Source: Massilia sp. BJB1822
GTDB taxonomy: Bacteria > Pseudomonadota > Gammaproteobacteria > Burkholderiales > Burkholderiaceae_D
Direction of reading: 5' to 3'
DNA length: 64,000 nt
Assembly (NCBI RefSeq): GCF_013369485.1
Contig: NZ_JABWEB010000002.1
Coordinates: 372,001-436,000 of the forward strand
Under the pieces are notes generated by a model, which worked only from the letters and a program-made list of their open reading frames with translations, made no database searches and was not told the origin of the DNA. Shown one piece after another: positions 51,408-60,393 of the stretch (the first letter of the stretch is position 1; each line of letters starts with the position of its first letter). A program made the position numbers and the translations under genes.

Positions 51408-53207
51408 ATGAAAAAAATAATCTTAAAGACAGGCCTGATCGCCATCTCCGCCGCGCTGGCAGCGTGTTCCGTCGTGCCCAAGCGCCAGGCTTACAACGCT
51501 ATCGAGAAGGAAGTGTCCACCCTGGCCGAGGCGGCGCAAAAGCCGGCCGCGCCCGCGGCCGATGTGGCGAATGCCTTGCTGCCGCCGGCCACCCAGCTGG
51601 CCGGCCAGCTGCCCAAGGCGCGCGCCGTGCTGGAAGAGCGCTTCAATGTCGCTTTCAATAATGTGCCGGCCCACCAGTTCTTTAACTCCCTGGTGGCGGG
51701 CACACGCTACAACATGCTGGTCCATCCGGAAGTCAGCGGCACGGTGACGGCCAATTTGAAGGACGTGACCCTGGTGGAGGCGCTGGACGCGGTGCGCGAA
51801 CTGTATGGCTACGATTACCGCATCGAAGGCACGCGCATCTACATTCGCCCGCTGACCATGCAAAGCCGCATGTTCCAGGTGAATTACCTGACCTTGCAAA
51901 GGGTGGGGCTGTCGAATCTGCGCGTGTCGTCCACTTCGGTGGCCGATGTGGTGGGGAACGGCGGTGGCGGCAGCAACAACAATGGCAATAACAACTCCAG
52001 CAACAATAACAACAACCAGAACGACAATAACAATAACCAGCAGGACGGCAACGGCGGCAAGGGAAGGGTGCGCGACGCCAGCAATGTGCTGACTGTGGCG
52101 CGCAGCGACTTCTGGGAAGAGCTGAAGCTGTCGCTGGAAGCGCTGGTGGGCAGCAAGGAAGGCGGACGCGGTGTCGTCATCAGTCCCGCATCGGGCGTGA
52201 TCGTGGTGCGCGCCATGCCGGACGAGCTGCGCAACGTTGAGCGCTATCTGAAGGCCACGCAGATCGCCATCGAGCGCCAGGTCATCCTGGAGGCGAAAAT
52301 CCTGGAAGTGGAGCTGAACCACAGCTATCAGAGCGGCATCAACTGGGCGGCGTTCGCCACGCATGGCAACAGCAAGATTTCGGTCGGTCTGCTGCAACCG
52401 GGTACCGTACTGGCTCCGCTGCAAAAGGGCGCCACGCAGAATACCATTCCGCCGATCATCGACAGCCCTGCCAGCGGACTGGCGGGCAATAGCGGCTTCA
52501 CACTGGGGAGCAATCTCAAGACGCCGGGTTCCCTGTTCGGCATGGCTTTCCAGACCAGTAATTTCGCCGCGCTGATTTCCTTCCTGGAGTCGCAAGGCAC
52601 GGTGCATGTGCTGTCCAGCCCACGCATCGCCACCATGAACAACCAGAAGGCCGTGCTGAAGATCGGCACCGACGAATTCTTCGTCACCGGCGTGAGCACC
52701 ACCACCACCACCAATGCGGCGGGCGGCGGCACCACCTCGCCGAATGTCACGCTGCAGCCATTCTTCTCCGGCGTGGTGCTGGACGTGACGCCGCAGATCG
52801 ACGAAGCCGGCAATATCATCCTACACGTCCATCCATCGGTCAGCCAGGTCTCCACCGTCAACAAGAGCGTCAATCTGGGCACTGCGGGTGCGCTGAATCT
52901 GCCGCTGGCCGCTTCCGTCACTTCCGAGATGGACAGCATGGTGCGCGGCCAGGACGGCAAGGTGGTGGCGATCGGCGGCTTGATGCGCCAGGCTTCCTCC
53001 GGCGACCGCTCGCAGCTGCCGGGCATGGGCAAGATTCCGGTGCTGGGCGCCTTGTTCCGCAACGATGCCGACACCATGCAGAAGCGCGAGCTGGTGGTGC
53101 TGATCAAGCCCACCATCGTGGATGCCGCCTCCAACTGGAATGAGGATATGATCGACGTCAACCGCCGCATCAAGGATATGGCGCCGCTGGGCGGGGGACG
53201 CAACTGA
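51408..53207 (+). CDS. mshL: MshL secretin (lipoprotein)
   Basis: 599 residues from the ATG giving MKKIILKTGLIAISAALAAC, with GAGG six bases upstream; lipobox LAAC. N-domain region: NVAFNNVPAHQFFNSLVAGTRYN. A ~37-residue Asn/Gly/Gln-rich low-complexity linker follows (near 187-222). The secretin domain has SSPRIATMNNQKAVLKIG, DVTPQIDEAGNIILHVHPS and MGKIPVLGALFRNDADTMQKRELVVLIKPTIV. It forms the outer-membrane pore of the MSHA pilus. Confidence 0.94.
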   Translation: MKKIILKTGLIAISAALAACSVVPKRQAYNAIEKEVSTLAEAAQKPAAPAADVANALLPPATQLAGQLPKARAVLEERFNVAFNNVPAHQFFNSLVAGTRYNMLVHPEVSGTVTANLKDVTLVEALDAVRELYGYDYRIEGTRIYIRPLTMQSRMFQVNYLTLQRVGLSNLRVSSTSVADVVGNGGGGSNNNGNNNSSNNNNNQNDNNNNQQDGNGGKGRVRDASNVLTVARSDFWEELKLSLEALVGSKEGGRGVVISPASGVIVVRAMPDELRNVERYLKATQIAIERQVILEAKILEVELNHSYQSGINWAAFATHGNSKISVGLLQPGTVLAPLQKGATQNTIPPIIDSPASGLAGNSGFTLGSNLKTPGSLFGMAFQTSNFAALISFLESQGTVHVLSSPRIATMNNQKAVLKIGTDEFFVTGVSTTTTTNAAGGGTTSPNVTLQPFFSGVVLDVTPQIDEAGNIILHVHPSVSQVSTVNKSVNLGTAGALNLPLAASVTSEMDSMVRGQDGKVVAIGGLMRQASSGDRSQLPGMGKIPVLGALFRNDADTMQKRELVVLIKPTIVDAASNWNEDMIDVNRRIKDMAPLGGGRN

Positions 53208-53208
53208 T

Positions 53209-54102
53209 ATGTACGAATCCCACTTCGGCCTGCGCGAAGTCCCTTTCGGCATCACGCCGGATACCAGTTTTTTCTTTTCCAGCCCCCATGCCCAGGAGGC
53301 GCTGAATACCCTCCTGGTGGCGGTGAGAAATGGCGAAGGCTTCATCAAGATCACCGGCGAGGTTGGGACGGGCAAGACTCTGCTGTGCCGCAAATTCCTC
53401 GCCATGCTGGGCGATGGCGTGGTCACGGCCTACATCCCGAATCCCTATCTGGAGCCGCGCACCCTGATGCTGGCCCTGGCCGATGAACTGGAGATCGCGC
53501 TGGAAAAGGACGTGGACCAGCACCATCTGTTGAAATCCATCACCGGCCGTTTAATGGAGCTGGCGGGCGAGGGCAAGCGCGTGGTGCTGTGCCTCGATGA
53601 AGCGCAGGCAATTCCAGTCGAAAGCCTGGAGGCCCTGCGCCTGTTGACCAATCTGGAAACCGAAAAACGCAAGCTGCTGCAAATCGTGCTGTTTGGCCAG
53701 CCGGAGCTGGACAAGCATCTGGCCATGGATTCGATCCGCCAACTGGCGCAGCGCATCACCTTCCACTATCACCTTGGACCGCTGCGGCGCGATGAGCTGG
53801 ACTTTTATCTGGCACACCGGCTGCGCGTGGCCGGCTTTGGCGGCGCGCGCCTGTTCAGTCGTGGCGCAGTATCGAAGCTGTACGCGGCCAGCGGCGGCTT
53901 TCCGCGTCTGATCAATATTCTGGCGCACAAGGCGCTGATGCTGTGCTACGGCGAGGGCCGGCAAACCGTCAGCAGCAAGCATATGGCGCTGGCCGCGCGC
54001 GATACCGGCGCGATCAAGCGCCGCCGCATCTGGCCATGGCTGGTGGGCGCTGCGGCCTTGCTGGCCACGGCCGGTGGATTAGCCTGGGCATTGAGCAAAT
54101 GA
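53209..54102 (+). CDS. mshM: MshM, ExeA-like AAA ATPase
   Basis: 297 residues, one base after mshL. N-terminus MYESHFGLREVPFGITPDTSF, Walker A GEVGTGKTLLC, Walker B VVLCLDEAQAI, LQIVLFGQPELDKHL, then a C-terminal transmembrane helix (WLVGAAALLATAGGLAWAL). It overlaps mshN by 4 bases (ATGA). Confidence 0.93.
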   Translation: MYESHFGLREVPFGITPDTSFFFSSPHAQEALNTLLVAVRNGEGFIKITGEVGTGKTLLCRKFLAMLGDGVVTAYIPNPYLEPRTLMLALADELEIALEKDVDQHHLLKSITGRLMELAGEGKRVVLCLDEAQAIPVESLEALRLLTNLETEKRKLLQIVLFGQPELDKHLAMDSIRQLAQRITFHYHLGPLRRDELDFYLAHRLRVAGFGGARLFSRGAVSKLYAASGGFPRLINILAHKALMLCYGEGRQTVSSKHMALAARDTGAIKRRRIWPWLVGAAALLATAGGLAWALSK

Positions 54103-55274
54103 GTCTGATTAATAAAATGCTGCAAGACCTGGACGCGCGCGGCAGCGGCGCGGCCGCCAGCCAAGGCGGTTCGTCCGCCGTGCGTCCCGTCACGGCGGCG
54201 GTGCGCCCCATGCCGCGAACGCTGCTGATACTGGCCGCCGTGGCAGGCGTCGTCATTTTTGTCGTCGCCGCCATCTTCGCCTGGCGCGCGCTGACGCGGC
54301 CATCGCCATCTTCGCTCAGCGCGAGCGCCAAAGCCGCTGCATCGGCATCTGCGGCCACGCCAGCGGCGAGTATCGCGCCGATGCCGGCCGCCGAACCGGC
54401 TCCAGTAGCCGCTGCAATGCTTGCACCAGCTGCCGCCGCATCGGCTCCGGCCTCCGTGACACCACCCTCAGCTCCGATTGGCGCGCAAGTGCAGGCCACG
54501 GAGCCGGCGCCGAAGCAGGTTGCAGCCGCGCCATCGCAGGATGCCAAGCCGGCGTCCGTTAGCGCCACACCTGCCGAACCTCCTGTGAAAGCCAGATCGG
54601 CGGAAAAGCGCAGGACCGAGCCGGCATTACGCACCAGCCCCGCGCCAGCGCGTAGCCCCATCGCCGAAAAGGAAGAAGCCAGATTGCGCGGCGACGCTGG
54701 CTTGAACAAGGCGCAGCAGGCGGAAAACGAATACCGCCGTGGCCTGTCAGCCATGCAGGAAGGTCGCGTCCACGACGCCATCGCGCGCTTCGAGCAAACG
54801 CTGGCGAACAACCCGCGCCACGAGGCGGCGCGCCAGACCCTGGTCGGCCTGCTGATCGAGAACCAGCGCGGCGACGAAGCCATGCAGCATATGCAGCAAG
54901 CCCTGGCCCTCGATCCGGGCCAGGCGCAGATGGCCATGCTGCTGGCCCGCCTGCAAATGGAGCGCAACGGTCCCGCCATCGACACTTTGCAGCGCACCTT
55001 GCCGCATGCCGCCGCCAACGCCGATTTTCGCGCCTTCCTCGCCGGCGCTCTGCAGCGCGAGCAGCGCCACGCGGAAGCGGCCGAGCATTATCAAGCCGCG
55101 CTGCGTCTGCAGGCAGGCAATAGCGTATGGTGGATGGGATTGGGCATATCGCTGCAGGCGCTCAAGCGCAATGCCGAGGCGCGTGCGGCATTCAACGAAG
55201 CCAAGGCCAGCGGACGCCTGTCGCCCGAACTGCAGACCTTCGTCGAGCGCAAGCTGCAGCAGTTGCCGAACTAA
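54099..55274 (+). CDS. mshN: MshN, TPR protein
   Basis: 391 residues starting MSLINKMLQDLDARG, the typical MshN N-terminus. Transmembrane helix LLILAAVAGVVIFVVAAIFAW near residue 38, then an Ala/Pro-rich linker and C-terminal TPR repeats (EYRRGLSAMQEGRVHDAIARFEQTL ...). It is the last gene of the rightward MSHA operon. Confidence 0.91.
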   Translation: MSLINKMLQDLDARGSGAAASQGGSSAVRPVTAAVRPMPRTLLILAAVAGVVIFVVAAIFAWRALTRPSPSSLSASAKAAASASAATPAASIAPMPAAEPAPVAAAMLAPAAAASAPASVTPPSAPIGAQVQATEPAPKQVAAAPSQDAKPASVSATPAEPPVKARSAEKRRTEPALRTSPAPARSPIAEKEEARLRGDAGLNKAQQAENEYRRGLSAMQEGRVHDAIARFEQTLANNPRHEAARQTLVGLLIENQRGDEAMQHMQQALALDPGQAQMAMLLARLQMERNGPAIDTLQRTLPHAAANADFRAFLAGALQREQRHAEAAEHYQAALRLQAGNSVWWMGLGISLQALKRNAEARAAFNEAKASGRLSPELQTFVERKLQQLPN

Positions 55275-55302
55275 GCGAAACCCAGGTCCGCAGACCCAGG
55301 CT

Positions 55303-56304
55303 CTATAGGCTGGCCTGCGCGCCCCAGATCTGTTTCATGCTGAAGCGCAGGTCGGCCTGATCTTCGCTCAGCACTTCGGCGATGCCGCAACCGCCATCGC
55401 TGCTGCTGCGCAGGATTACGGCCGCCGGCAGCTTGCCTGCCGCATCGCGCAAACAGTGCACCGTCAGCACGCCGTCGCCGCTCTCGCCGCTGGCATCGCG
55501 GTGAGCCACTACGCCGATCTCGCCATTTTCCAGCCGCACCAGGCAGCCGGGCGGATATTTGCCGATCTGCCGGCGGAACTGTTCGCGCAAGGGGGCGTCG
55601 GCGTCGGCCGCCAGCTCTTCCAATAATTTGTTCAGCGCCTCGTCGGGCAGCAGCGAGCAGCGGTAATTGCGCGCCGAAACCTGGGCGCAATAGCGGTCGG
55701 CATAACTGAGCAGGCGGGCGTTGAGCGTGATGTCTTCGCCGGATTTACCGGCCGGGTAGCCGCTACCATCGTGATTTTCATGGTGTAGCAGCACGCAGGA
55801 GAGCCATTCCTCGTCATCGATGCCGGCGCATTTCAGCATCTCGGCGCTGTCTTCCGGGTGGCGCCGCACGATGGCCATATCTTCCGAATTCAGCGCGCCC
55901 GGCTTGGACTGGAAGCGGTCGTGATGCTTGAGCATGCCCACATTCATGGTTAGCGCCGCCGCCGTCATGGTTAATATATCGCGCTGCTGCTTCTGCATGC
56001 CGCGCGCCACCAGCACCACGACCACCGCCACCTCGATGCAGTGGCGCACCGCGTAAGTGCCGGCGATCTGGTTCAGATAAATGCAGGCGAGGGCGATTTC
56101 AGGATTGAGTTCGACGGCATGGATCACGTCGCGCGCGATGCTGCGCAGTTCCGCGTCGGCGTTATGCTCGTTGCGCAGTTGCTGGAGCAGTTTTTCCAGA
56201 CGCCGGTTGGCGTGGTTCAGTTCATGCAGAACGGAGGTCGGCACCGGCAGGCTGGTGGCATCGCCCAGCACCAGTTCTTTCAGGCTGCTTAATTGCTGAT
56301 TCAT
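55303..56304 (-). CDS. Degenerate HD-GYP domain protein
   Basis: 333 residues from MNQQLSSLKE, with GGGGA upstream. The HD-GYP half has HHENHDGSGYP (HHE at 174-176, GYP 182-184) and RRHP at 147-150, but the metal-binding HD of 'LHDIGK' is replaced by M120-N121. The N-terminal ~85 residues are helical. HD-GYP proteins hydrolyse c-di-GMP; losing a metal ligand suggests a binding or regulatory role, or a changed metal site. It is convergent with the MSHA locus. Confidence 0.8.
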   Translation of the reverse strand: MNQQLSSLKELVLGDATSLPVPTSVLHELNHANRRLEKLLQQLRNEHNADAELRSIARDVIHAVELNPEIALACIYLNQIAGTYAVRHCIEVAVVVVLVARGMQKQQRDILTMTAAALTMNVGMLKHHDRFQSKPGALNSEDMAIVRRHPEDSAEMLKCAGIDDEEWLSCVLLHHENHDGSGYPAGKSGEDITLNARLLSYADRYCAQVSARNYRCSLLPDEALNKLLEELAADADAPLREQFRRQIGKYPPGCLVRLENGEIGVVAHRDASGESGDGVLTVHCLRDAAGKLPAAVILRSSSDGGCGIAEVLSEDQADLRFSMKQIWGAQASL

Positions 56305-56376
56305 GATGGTCCCCACCCAGCTCCACGTCCGCCGGTGCGGCAAGCCGCCCGGTGGATCTAATTGTCTTCAGACCGC

Positions 56377-57555
56377 TCAAACGCGCGCCAGGCGCTCCAG
56401 CGCGAGCGCCAGCGTTTCATCTTTCTTGGCAAAGCAGAAGCGCACAATGCCGGATTCCTTGCCCTGCTGGTAAAACGCCGATACCGGAATCGCCGCCACC
56501 TTGATCTCGCTGGTCAGCCACTCGGCGAACTCCGCCTCGGTTTGCGAAGAAATTGCATCATAGCGCACGCACTGGAAATAGGTGCCGTCGGCCGGCAGCA
56601 GTTCGAAGCGGCTGCCTTTCAGCCCATCGCGGAACAGATCGCGCTTGCGCTGATAGAAGGCGGGCAGCTCCAGATAAGGCTTGGGATCGGCCATATAGCT
56701 GGCGATCCCGTGCTGCATCGGCGTGTTCGTGGTGAATACGTTGTACTGGTGGACCTTGCGGAACTCCACCATCAGCGGCGCGGGCGCGGCCACATAGCCC
56801 ACCTTCCAGCCCGTCACATGGTAAGTCTTGCCGAAGCTGGAAACCACGAAGCTGCGCGCCGCCAGTTCGGGATAGCGGCTCATGGACTCGTGGCGCTCGC
56901 CGTCGTAGACCATATGCTCGTACACCTCGTCCGACAGGATCAGGATATTCGTGCCGCGCACGATATCGGCCAGCGCCTGCATATCTGCGGTGCGCAGCAC
57001 CGAGCCGGTTGGATTGTGCGGCGTATTGATGACGATCAGCCGCGTTTTCGGCGTCACCGCCTGCGCCAGCTTATCCCAAGGCACGCTGTAACCGTCCGCG
57101 CCGACTGCCATCTGCACCAGCACCGGCACGCCGCCGGCCAGCTCGATGGCGGGCAGATAGCTGTCGTAAGCCGGTTCGATCACGATCACTTCATCACCCG
57201 GATGCACGCAGCACAGGATGGCCGTGGTCAGCGCCTGGGTCGCGCCCGAGGTCACGGTGATTTCGCTATTGACGTCGTACTGGTGGCCGTAGATGGCGGC
57301 GATCTTCTCGACGATCGCCTGGCGCAGCACGGGCGCGCCGGCCAGCAGGGGATATTGATTGAAGCCCGCCTTCATCGCTTCCGTCACCATGTCCACCAGT
57401 TTCGGTTCGCAGGCGAAGTCGGGGAAGCCCTGGCCCAGATTGACCGCGCCATGCTGCACCGCCAGCGCCGACATGCGCGTGAAAACAGTGGTGCCCACAG
57501 CGGGCAGGCGGGTGGTCAGGGCAGGAGTGAGGAGCGGTATTTGCGGGCTGTTCAT
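56377..57555 (-). CDS. PLP-dependent aminotransferase, methionine aminotransferase (YbdL) type
   Basis: 392 residues. Class I aminotransferase fold: LGQGFPDFACEP, NQYPLLAGAPVLR, SGATQALTTAI, NTPHNPTGSV, ILSDEVYEHMVYDG and the PLP lysine in SSFGKTYHVTGWK. The GFPDF and FNQYP motifs match the YbdL/kynurenine-oxoglutarate transaminase subgroup, usually methionine aminotransferase. The gene stands alone. Confidence 0.9.
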   Translation of the reverse strand: MNSPQIPLLTPALTTRLPAVGTTVFTRMSALAVQHGAVNLGQGFPDFACEPKLVDMVTEAMKAGFNQYPLLAGAPVLRQAIVEKIAAIYGHQYDVNSEITVTSGATQALTTAILCCVHPGDEVIVIEPAYDSYLPAIELAGGVPVLVQMAVGADGYSVPWDKLAQAVTPKTRLIVINTPHNPTGSVLRTADMQALADIVRGTNILILSDEVYEHMVYDGERHESMSRYPELAARSFVVSSFGKTYHVTGWKVGYVAAPAPLMVEFRKVHQYNVFTTNTPMQHGIASYMADPKPYLELPAFYQRKRDLFRDGLKGSRFELLPADGTYFQCVRYDAISSQTEAEFAEWLTSEIKVAAIPVSAFYQQGKESGIVRFCFAKKDETLALALERLARV

Positions 57556-57685
57556 GTGGAAAGGAAAAAGGTGTTTTTTCCAATTCTAGCGCAGGCAGCA
57601 AAATCGGGTGTTGCCCCGGCGCGTAGAATTTTTTCGCATATGAATATTAGCAAAACAGCTATTCGGGACCGGCATCAGATGTGAT

Positions 57686-58135
57686 TCATTGGCGCGTTTG
57701 GCGGGATTCGGTGGCGCTGGCGCGATCGCGCTCAGCCTTCGTCATTGATTCTTGCAGGCGGTTCAATAGCGCGGCCGTTTCCTGGCCTTGCCGCCTTAAT
57801 TCCGCCTGGGCAGCTGCAGTACTTTTGCCTGACTCGAATGAGGCCACCATATTTGAGAGGAGCGTCGCGTTGAATGCGGCCACGCCGAGCACGATGGCTG
57901 TCACCGTGCTGACGGCAGTAATGACAAAAATGGATTTCAGACCTGCCAGGGAGTTGGCGGTTTCCCTCATCGAAGTTTCGATTTGCTGCAGCCGGCTGGC
58001 ATGGAGTTCTTTGTCCGCATCCAGGCGCGCTATCAGTTGCGCAATTTGGCCTTGAATAGCCGCGACCCGCCCATCCATTCGAACTTCGATGGTTTCCAGC
58101 CTGGCATCGAACTCTTCCCGGTTTATCGTGCTCAT
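57686..58135 (-). CDS. Small coiled-coil membrane protein, function unknown
   Basis: 149 residues starting MSTINREEFDARLE. An N-terminal coiled coil (residues ~5-65) repeats heptads such as LETIEVRMDGRVAAIQGQIAQLIARL. A transmembrane helix SIFVITAVSTVTAIVLGVAAF follows near residue 70-95, then a polar helical tail. I know similar small proteins annotated as hypothetical in betaproteobacteria. No partner gene is adjacent. Confidence 0.7.
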   Translation of the reverse strand: MSTINREEFDARLETIEVRMDGRVAAIQGQIAQLIARLDADKELHASRLQQIETSMRETANSLAGLKSIFVITAVSTVTAIVLGVAAFNATLLSNMVASFESGKSTAAAQAELRRQGQETAALLNRLQESMTKAERDRASATESRQTRQ

Positions 58136-58212
58136 GGATAGGCCGCCACGGGCTGCTGAAGATGTCTGCAGTATAACGCTGGAAGTGCGGGAGAGTGTGA
58201 TGGAAGGCGGAA

Positions 58213-58650
58213 TCAAGCCTCCAGCGACCACTTCTCCGGCAGCATGACTTTGAACATGCCTTCGCGCGCCAGGCGCTTGGCCAGTTTGAGCAGGGCTTTG
58301 TCCTTGGTGATCAGGATGTCGGCTTTGGCGTCGCGCGCCAGTTCGAGGAATTTCTGATCGTCGCGGTCGGTGCAGACCGGCAGGCGCACGCCGGATTCGG
58401 GCGGCGCCACCACCTTGATCAGCGCGTCGAAGCGGGCCGCGCTCAGCGGACGCGTGGTCTCGTCCAGCGGCAGATGCTTGTAGTGCAGCACGATCAGATA
58501 CTCTTCGCGGCAATCGGCGCGCGTGATCGCTTCCACCGCGCCGCTCTCGATGGCGGCCAGCAGGCCGGCCCAGCGCGGGTCCTTGAACACGAACAGGTCG
58601 AGGCAGACATTGGTGTCGATGACGATGCGTTTCGGTGAAACAGGTATCAT
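58213..58650 (-). CDS. PIN-domain protein (putative toxin-type RNase, no antitoxin seen)
   Basis: 145 residues. PIN acidic motifs: VIDTNVCLDLF (first aspartate near residue 11), AITRADCREEYL, CTDRDDQKFLELA and ADILITKDKALL. These build the Mg-dependent RNase site. It resembles 'putative toxin-antitoxin system toxin component, PIN family'. No antitoxin-sized gene is next to it; its 3' side is the small coiled-coil gene 77 bases away, and its 5' side is yaaA, divergent. Confidence 0.85.
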   Translation of the reverse strand: MIPVSPKRIVIDTNVCLDLFVFKDPRWAGLLAAIESGAVEAITRADCREEYLIVLHYKHLPLDETTRPLSAARFDALIKVVAPPESGVRLPVCTDRDDQKFLELARDAKADILITKDKALLKLAKRLAREGMFKVMLPEKWSLEA

Positions 58651-58688
58651 GTCGGAAATCTTGATTAGAAGTATGTTTTTGGAATCTT

Positions 58689-59459
58689 ATGCTGATAGTG
58701 CTTTCGCCCGCAAAAAGTCTCGACCTCGAAACTCCGCCGACCACCACCCTGCAAACCCAGCCCGCTTTTCTCGACCATTCGGCCCAGCTGATTGATCGCC
58801 TGCGCGAATTTTCGCCGGCCGAGCTGGGCGAGCTGATGGAGCTGTCCGATGCCCTGTCCACGCTGAACGTGGCGCGCTACGAATCCTGGACCAAGGATAC
58901 CGCCGAAGCGCGCCAGGCGGTGATGACCTTTAACGGCGACGTCTACGATGGCCTGGCGGCGCGCACGATGACGTCCAAGCAGCTCGATTACACCCAGTCG
59001 CGCGTCCGCATCCTGTCCGGCCTGTACGGCATGCTGCGTCCGCTCGACCTGATCCATCCGCACCGGCTGGAAATGGGCACGCGCCTGAGCAATCCGCGCG
59101 GCAAGGATCTGTACGCCTTCTGGGGCGACACGATCACCGAAGCCTTGAACGCTACGGCCGAAGAGCAGGGCGCCGAGGTGCTGGTGAATCTCGCTTCCAC
59201 GGAATATTTCAAGTCGGTGCGCCCGCGCAAGCTGGCGATGCCGGTGATTACGCCTTCCTTCGAAGACTGGAAGGGCGGCAAGTACAAGATCATTTCCTTC
59301 TATGCCAAACGGGCGCGCGGCATGCTGGCGCGCTATGCGGCGGAAAAAAATATCCGCGATCCGGAGCAGTTGAAGGATTTCGATGTGGATGGCTACGCCT
59401 TCGAGCCGCAGGCTTCCGGCGAGCGGAACTGGGTGTTCCGCCGCCGTCTGGCCGACTGA
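58689..59459 (+). CDS. yaaA: Peroxide stress protein YaaA
   Basis: 256 residues. N-terminus [16 protein letters not shown] is the family signature, followed by [48 protein letters not shown] and [13 protein letters not shown]. YaaA limits free iron and DNA damage in peroxide stress in E. coli. It converges with bamD, one base apart. Confidence 0.95.
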   Translation: MLIVLSPAKSLDLETPPTTTLQTQPAFLDHSAQLIDRLREFSPAELGELMELSDALSTLNVARYESWTKDTAEARQAVMTFNGDVYDGLAARTMTSKQLDYTQSRVRILSGLYGMLRPLDLIHPHRLEMGTRLSNPRGKDLYAFWGDTITEALNATAEEQGAEVLVNLASTEYFKSVRPRKLAMPVITPSFEDWKGGKYKIISFYAKRARGMLARYAAEKNIRDPEQLKDFDVDGYAFEPQASGERNWVFRRRLAD

Positions 59460-59460
59460 A

Positions 59461-60327
59461 TCAGCCCTTGTTGGGGCTGGCTGGCGCCGGGGCCGGAGCA
59501 ACGGCCGGCGCCGGTGCTGGAGCCGAGCTCCAGAATTTCCACCACTTGCGCTCTTCCTTGACGCCGTTTTCGTCGAGGAATTTGCTGTTCGGGAAGTTCA
59601 GCTTGAACACGCGCAGGGCGTCGTCGCGCAGCACGGTGTTGCCCAGCTTCTCGTAGCTGCGGATCATGATGAACAGCGCTTCTTCGATGGCCGGCGAGTC
59701 GCGGTAGTCCTTGACCGCATCCATGGCGCGGTTGGCGGCGGCCAGGTAGGCGCCGCGGCGGTAGTAATAGCGCGCCACATGGACTTCATACGCGGCCATG
59801 GCGTTGATCAGATATTTCATGCGTTCGATCGAATCCGGCGCATACTGGCTGTTGGGGAACTTGTCCACCAAGGCCTTGAAAGCGGCAAACGCTTCGCGCG
59901 TGGCTTTCGGGTCGCGCTCGGTCGGATCCTGTTCGTAGATGAAGTTCAGGAAGCTGATCGAATCGTTGAAGTTGATCAGGCCGCGCAGATAGTACATATA
60001 GTCCACGTGGCTGTGGTTCGGGTGCAGCTTGATGAAACGCTCGACGGCGGCCAGGGCTTGGGCCTGGTCCTGCGACTTGTAGTAAGCGTAGGCGATTTCC
60101 ATCTGCGCTTGCTGGGCGTAGGTGCCGAAGGGGTAGCTCGATTCGAGCTTCTCATACAACTGAATTGCACGCTCGTAGTGGCCGCCGGCCATTTCATCCT
60201 TGGCCTCCGAGTATAATTTCGTAGCAGACCAGCCTTTGGTCTCATCGATTTTCTCTGGTAACAGGCTACAAGCGGATAAACCGAACAGTACGACTGTTGC
60301 TGCAACTACCGATAATTTTTTTTGCAT
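59461..60327 (-). CDS. bamD: Outer membrane protein assembly factor BamD
   Basis: 288 residues from MQKKLSVVAATVVLFGLSAC, a lipoprotein signal with lipobox LSAC. TPR-rich mature part: LYSEAKDEMAGGHYERAIQLYEKLE, YPFGTYAQQAQMEIAYAYYK, NFPNSKFLDENG. A Pro/Ala tail ends the protein. BamD is an essential lipoprotein of the BAM complex. It diverges from rluD, as is common in proteobacteria. Confidence 0.96.
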   Translation of the reverse strand: MQKKLSVVAATVVLFGLSACSLLPEKIDETKGWSATKLYSEAKDEMAGGHYERAIQLYEKLESSYPFGTYAQQAQMEIAYAYYKSQDQAQALAAVERFIKLHPNHSHVDYMYYLRGLINFNDSISFLNFIYEQDPTERDPKATREAFAAFKALVDKFPNSQYAPDSIERMKYLINAMAAYEVHVARYYYRRGAYLAAANRAMDAVKDYRDSPAIEEALFIMIRSYEKLGNTVLRDDALRVFKLNFPNSKFLDENGVKEERKWWKFWSSAPAPAPAVAPAPAPASPNKG

Positions 60328-60393
60328 GTTGTTGTGCAAGAAGACGTTTAACCAAAATACTACACTAGGCTGATTATAGCCGATGGGAATGCT

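Noticed and set aside
55275..55302. Terminator between mshN and the HD-GYP gene
   Set aside because: Only a four-base GGTC/GACC stem could be found, with no T-tract.
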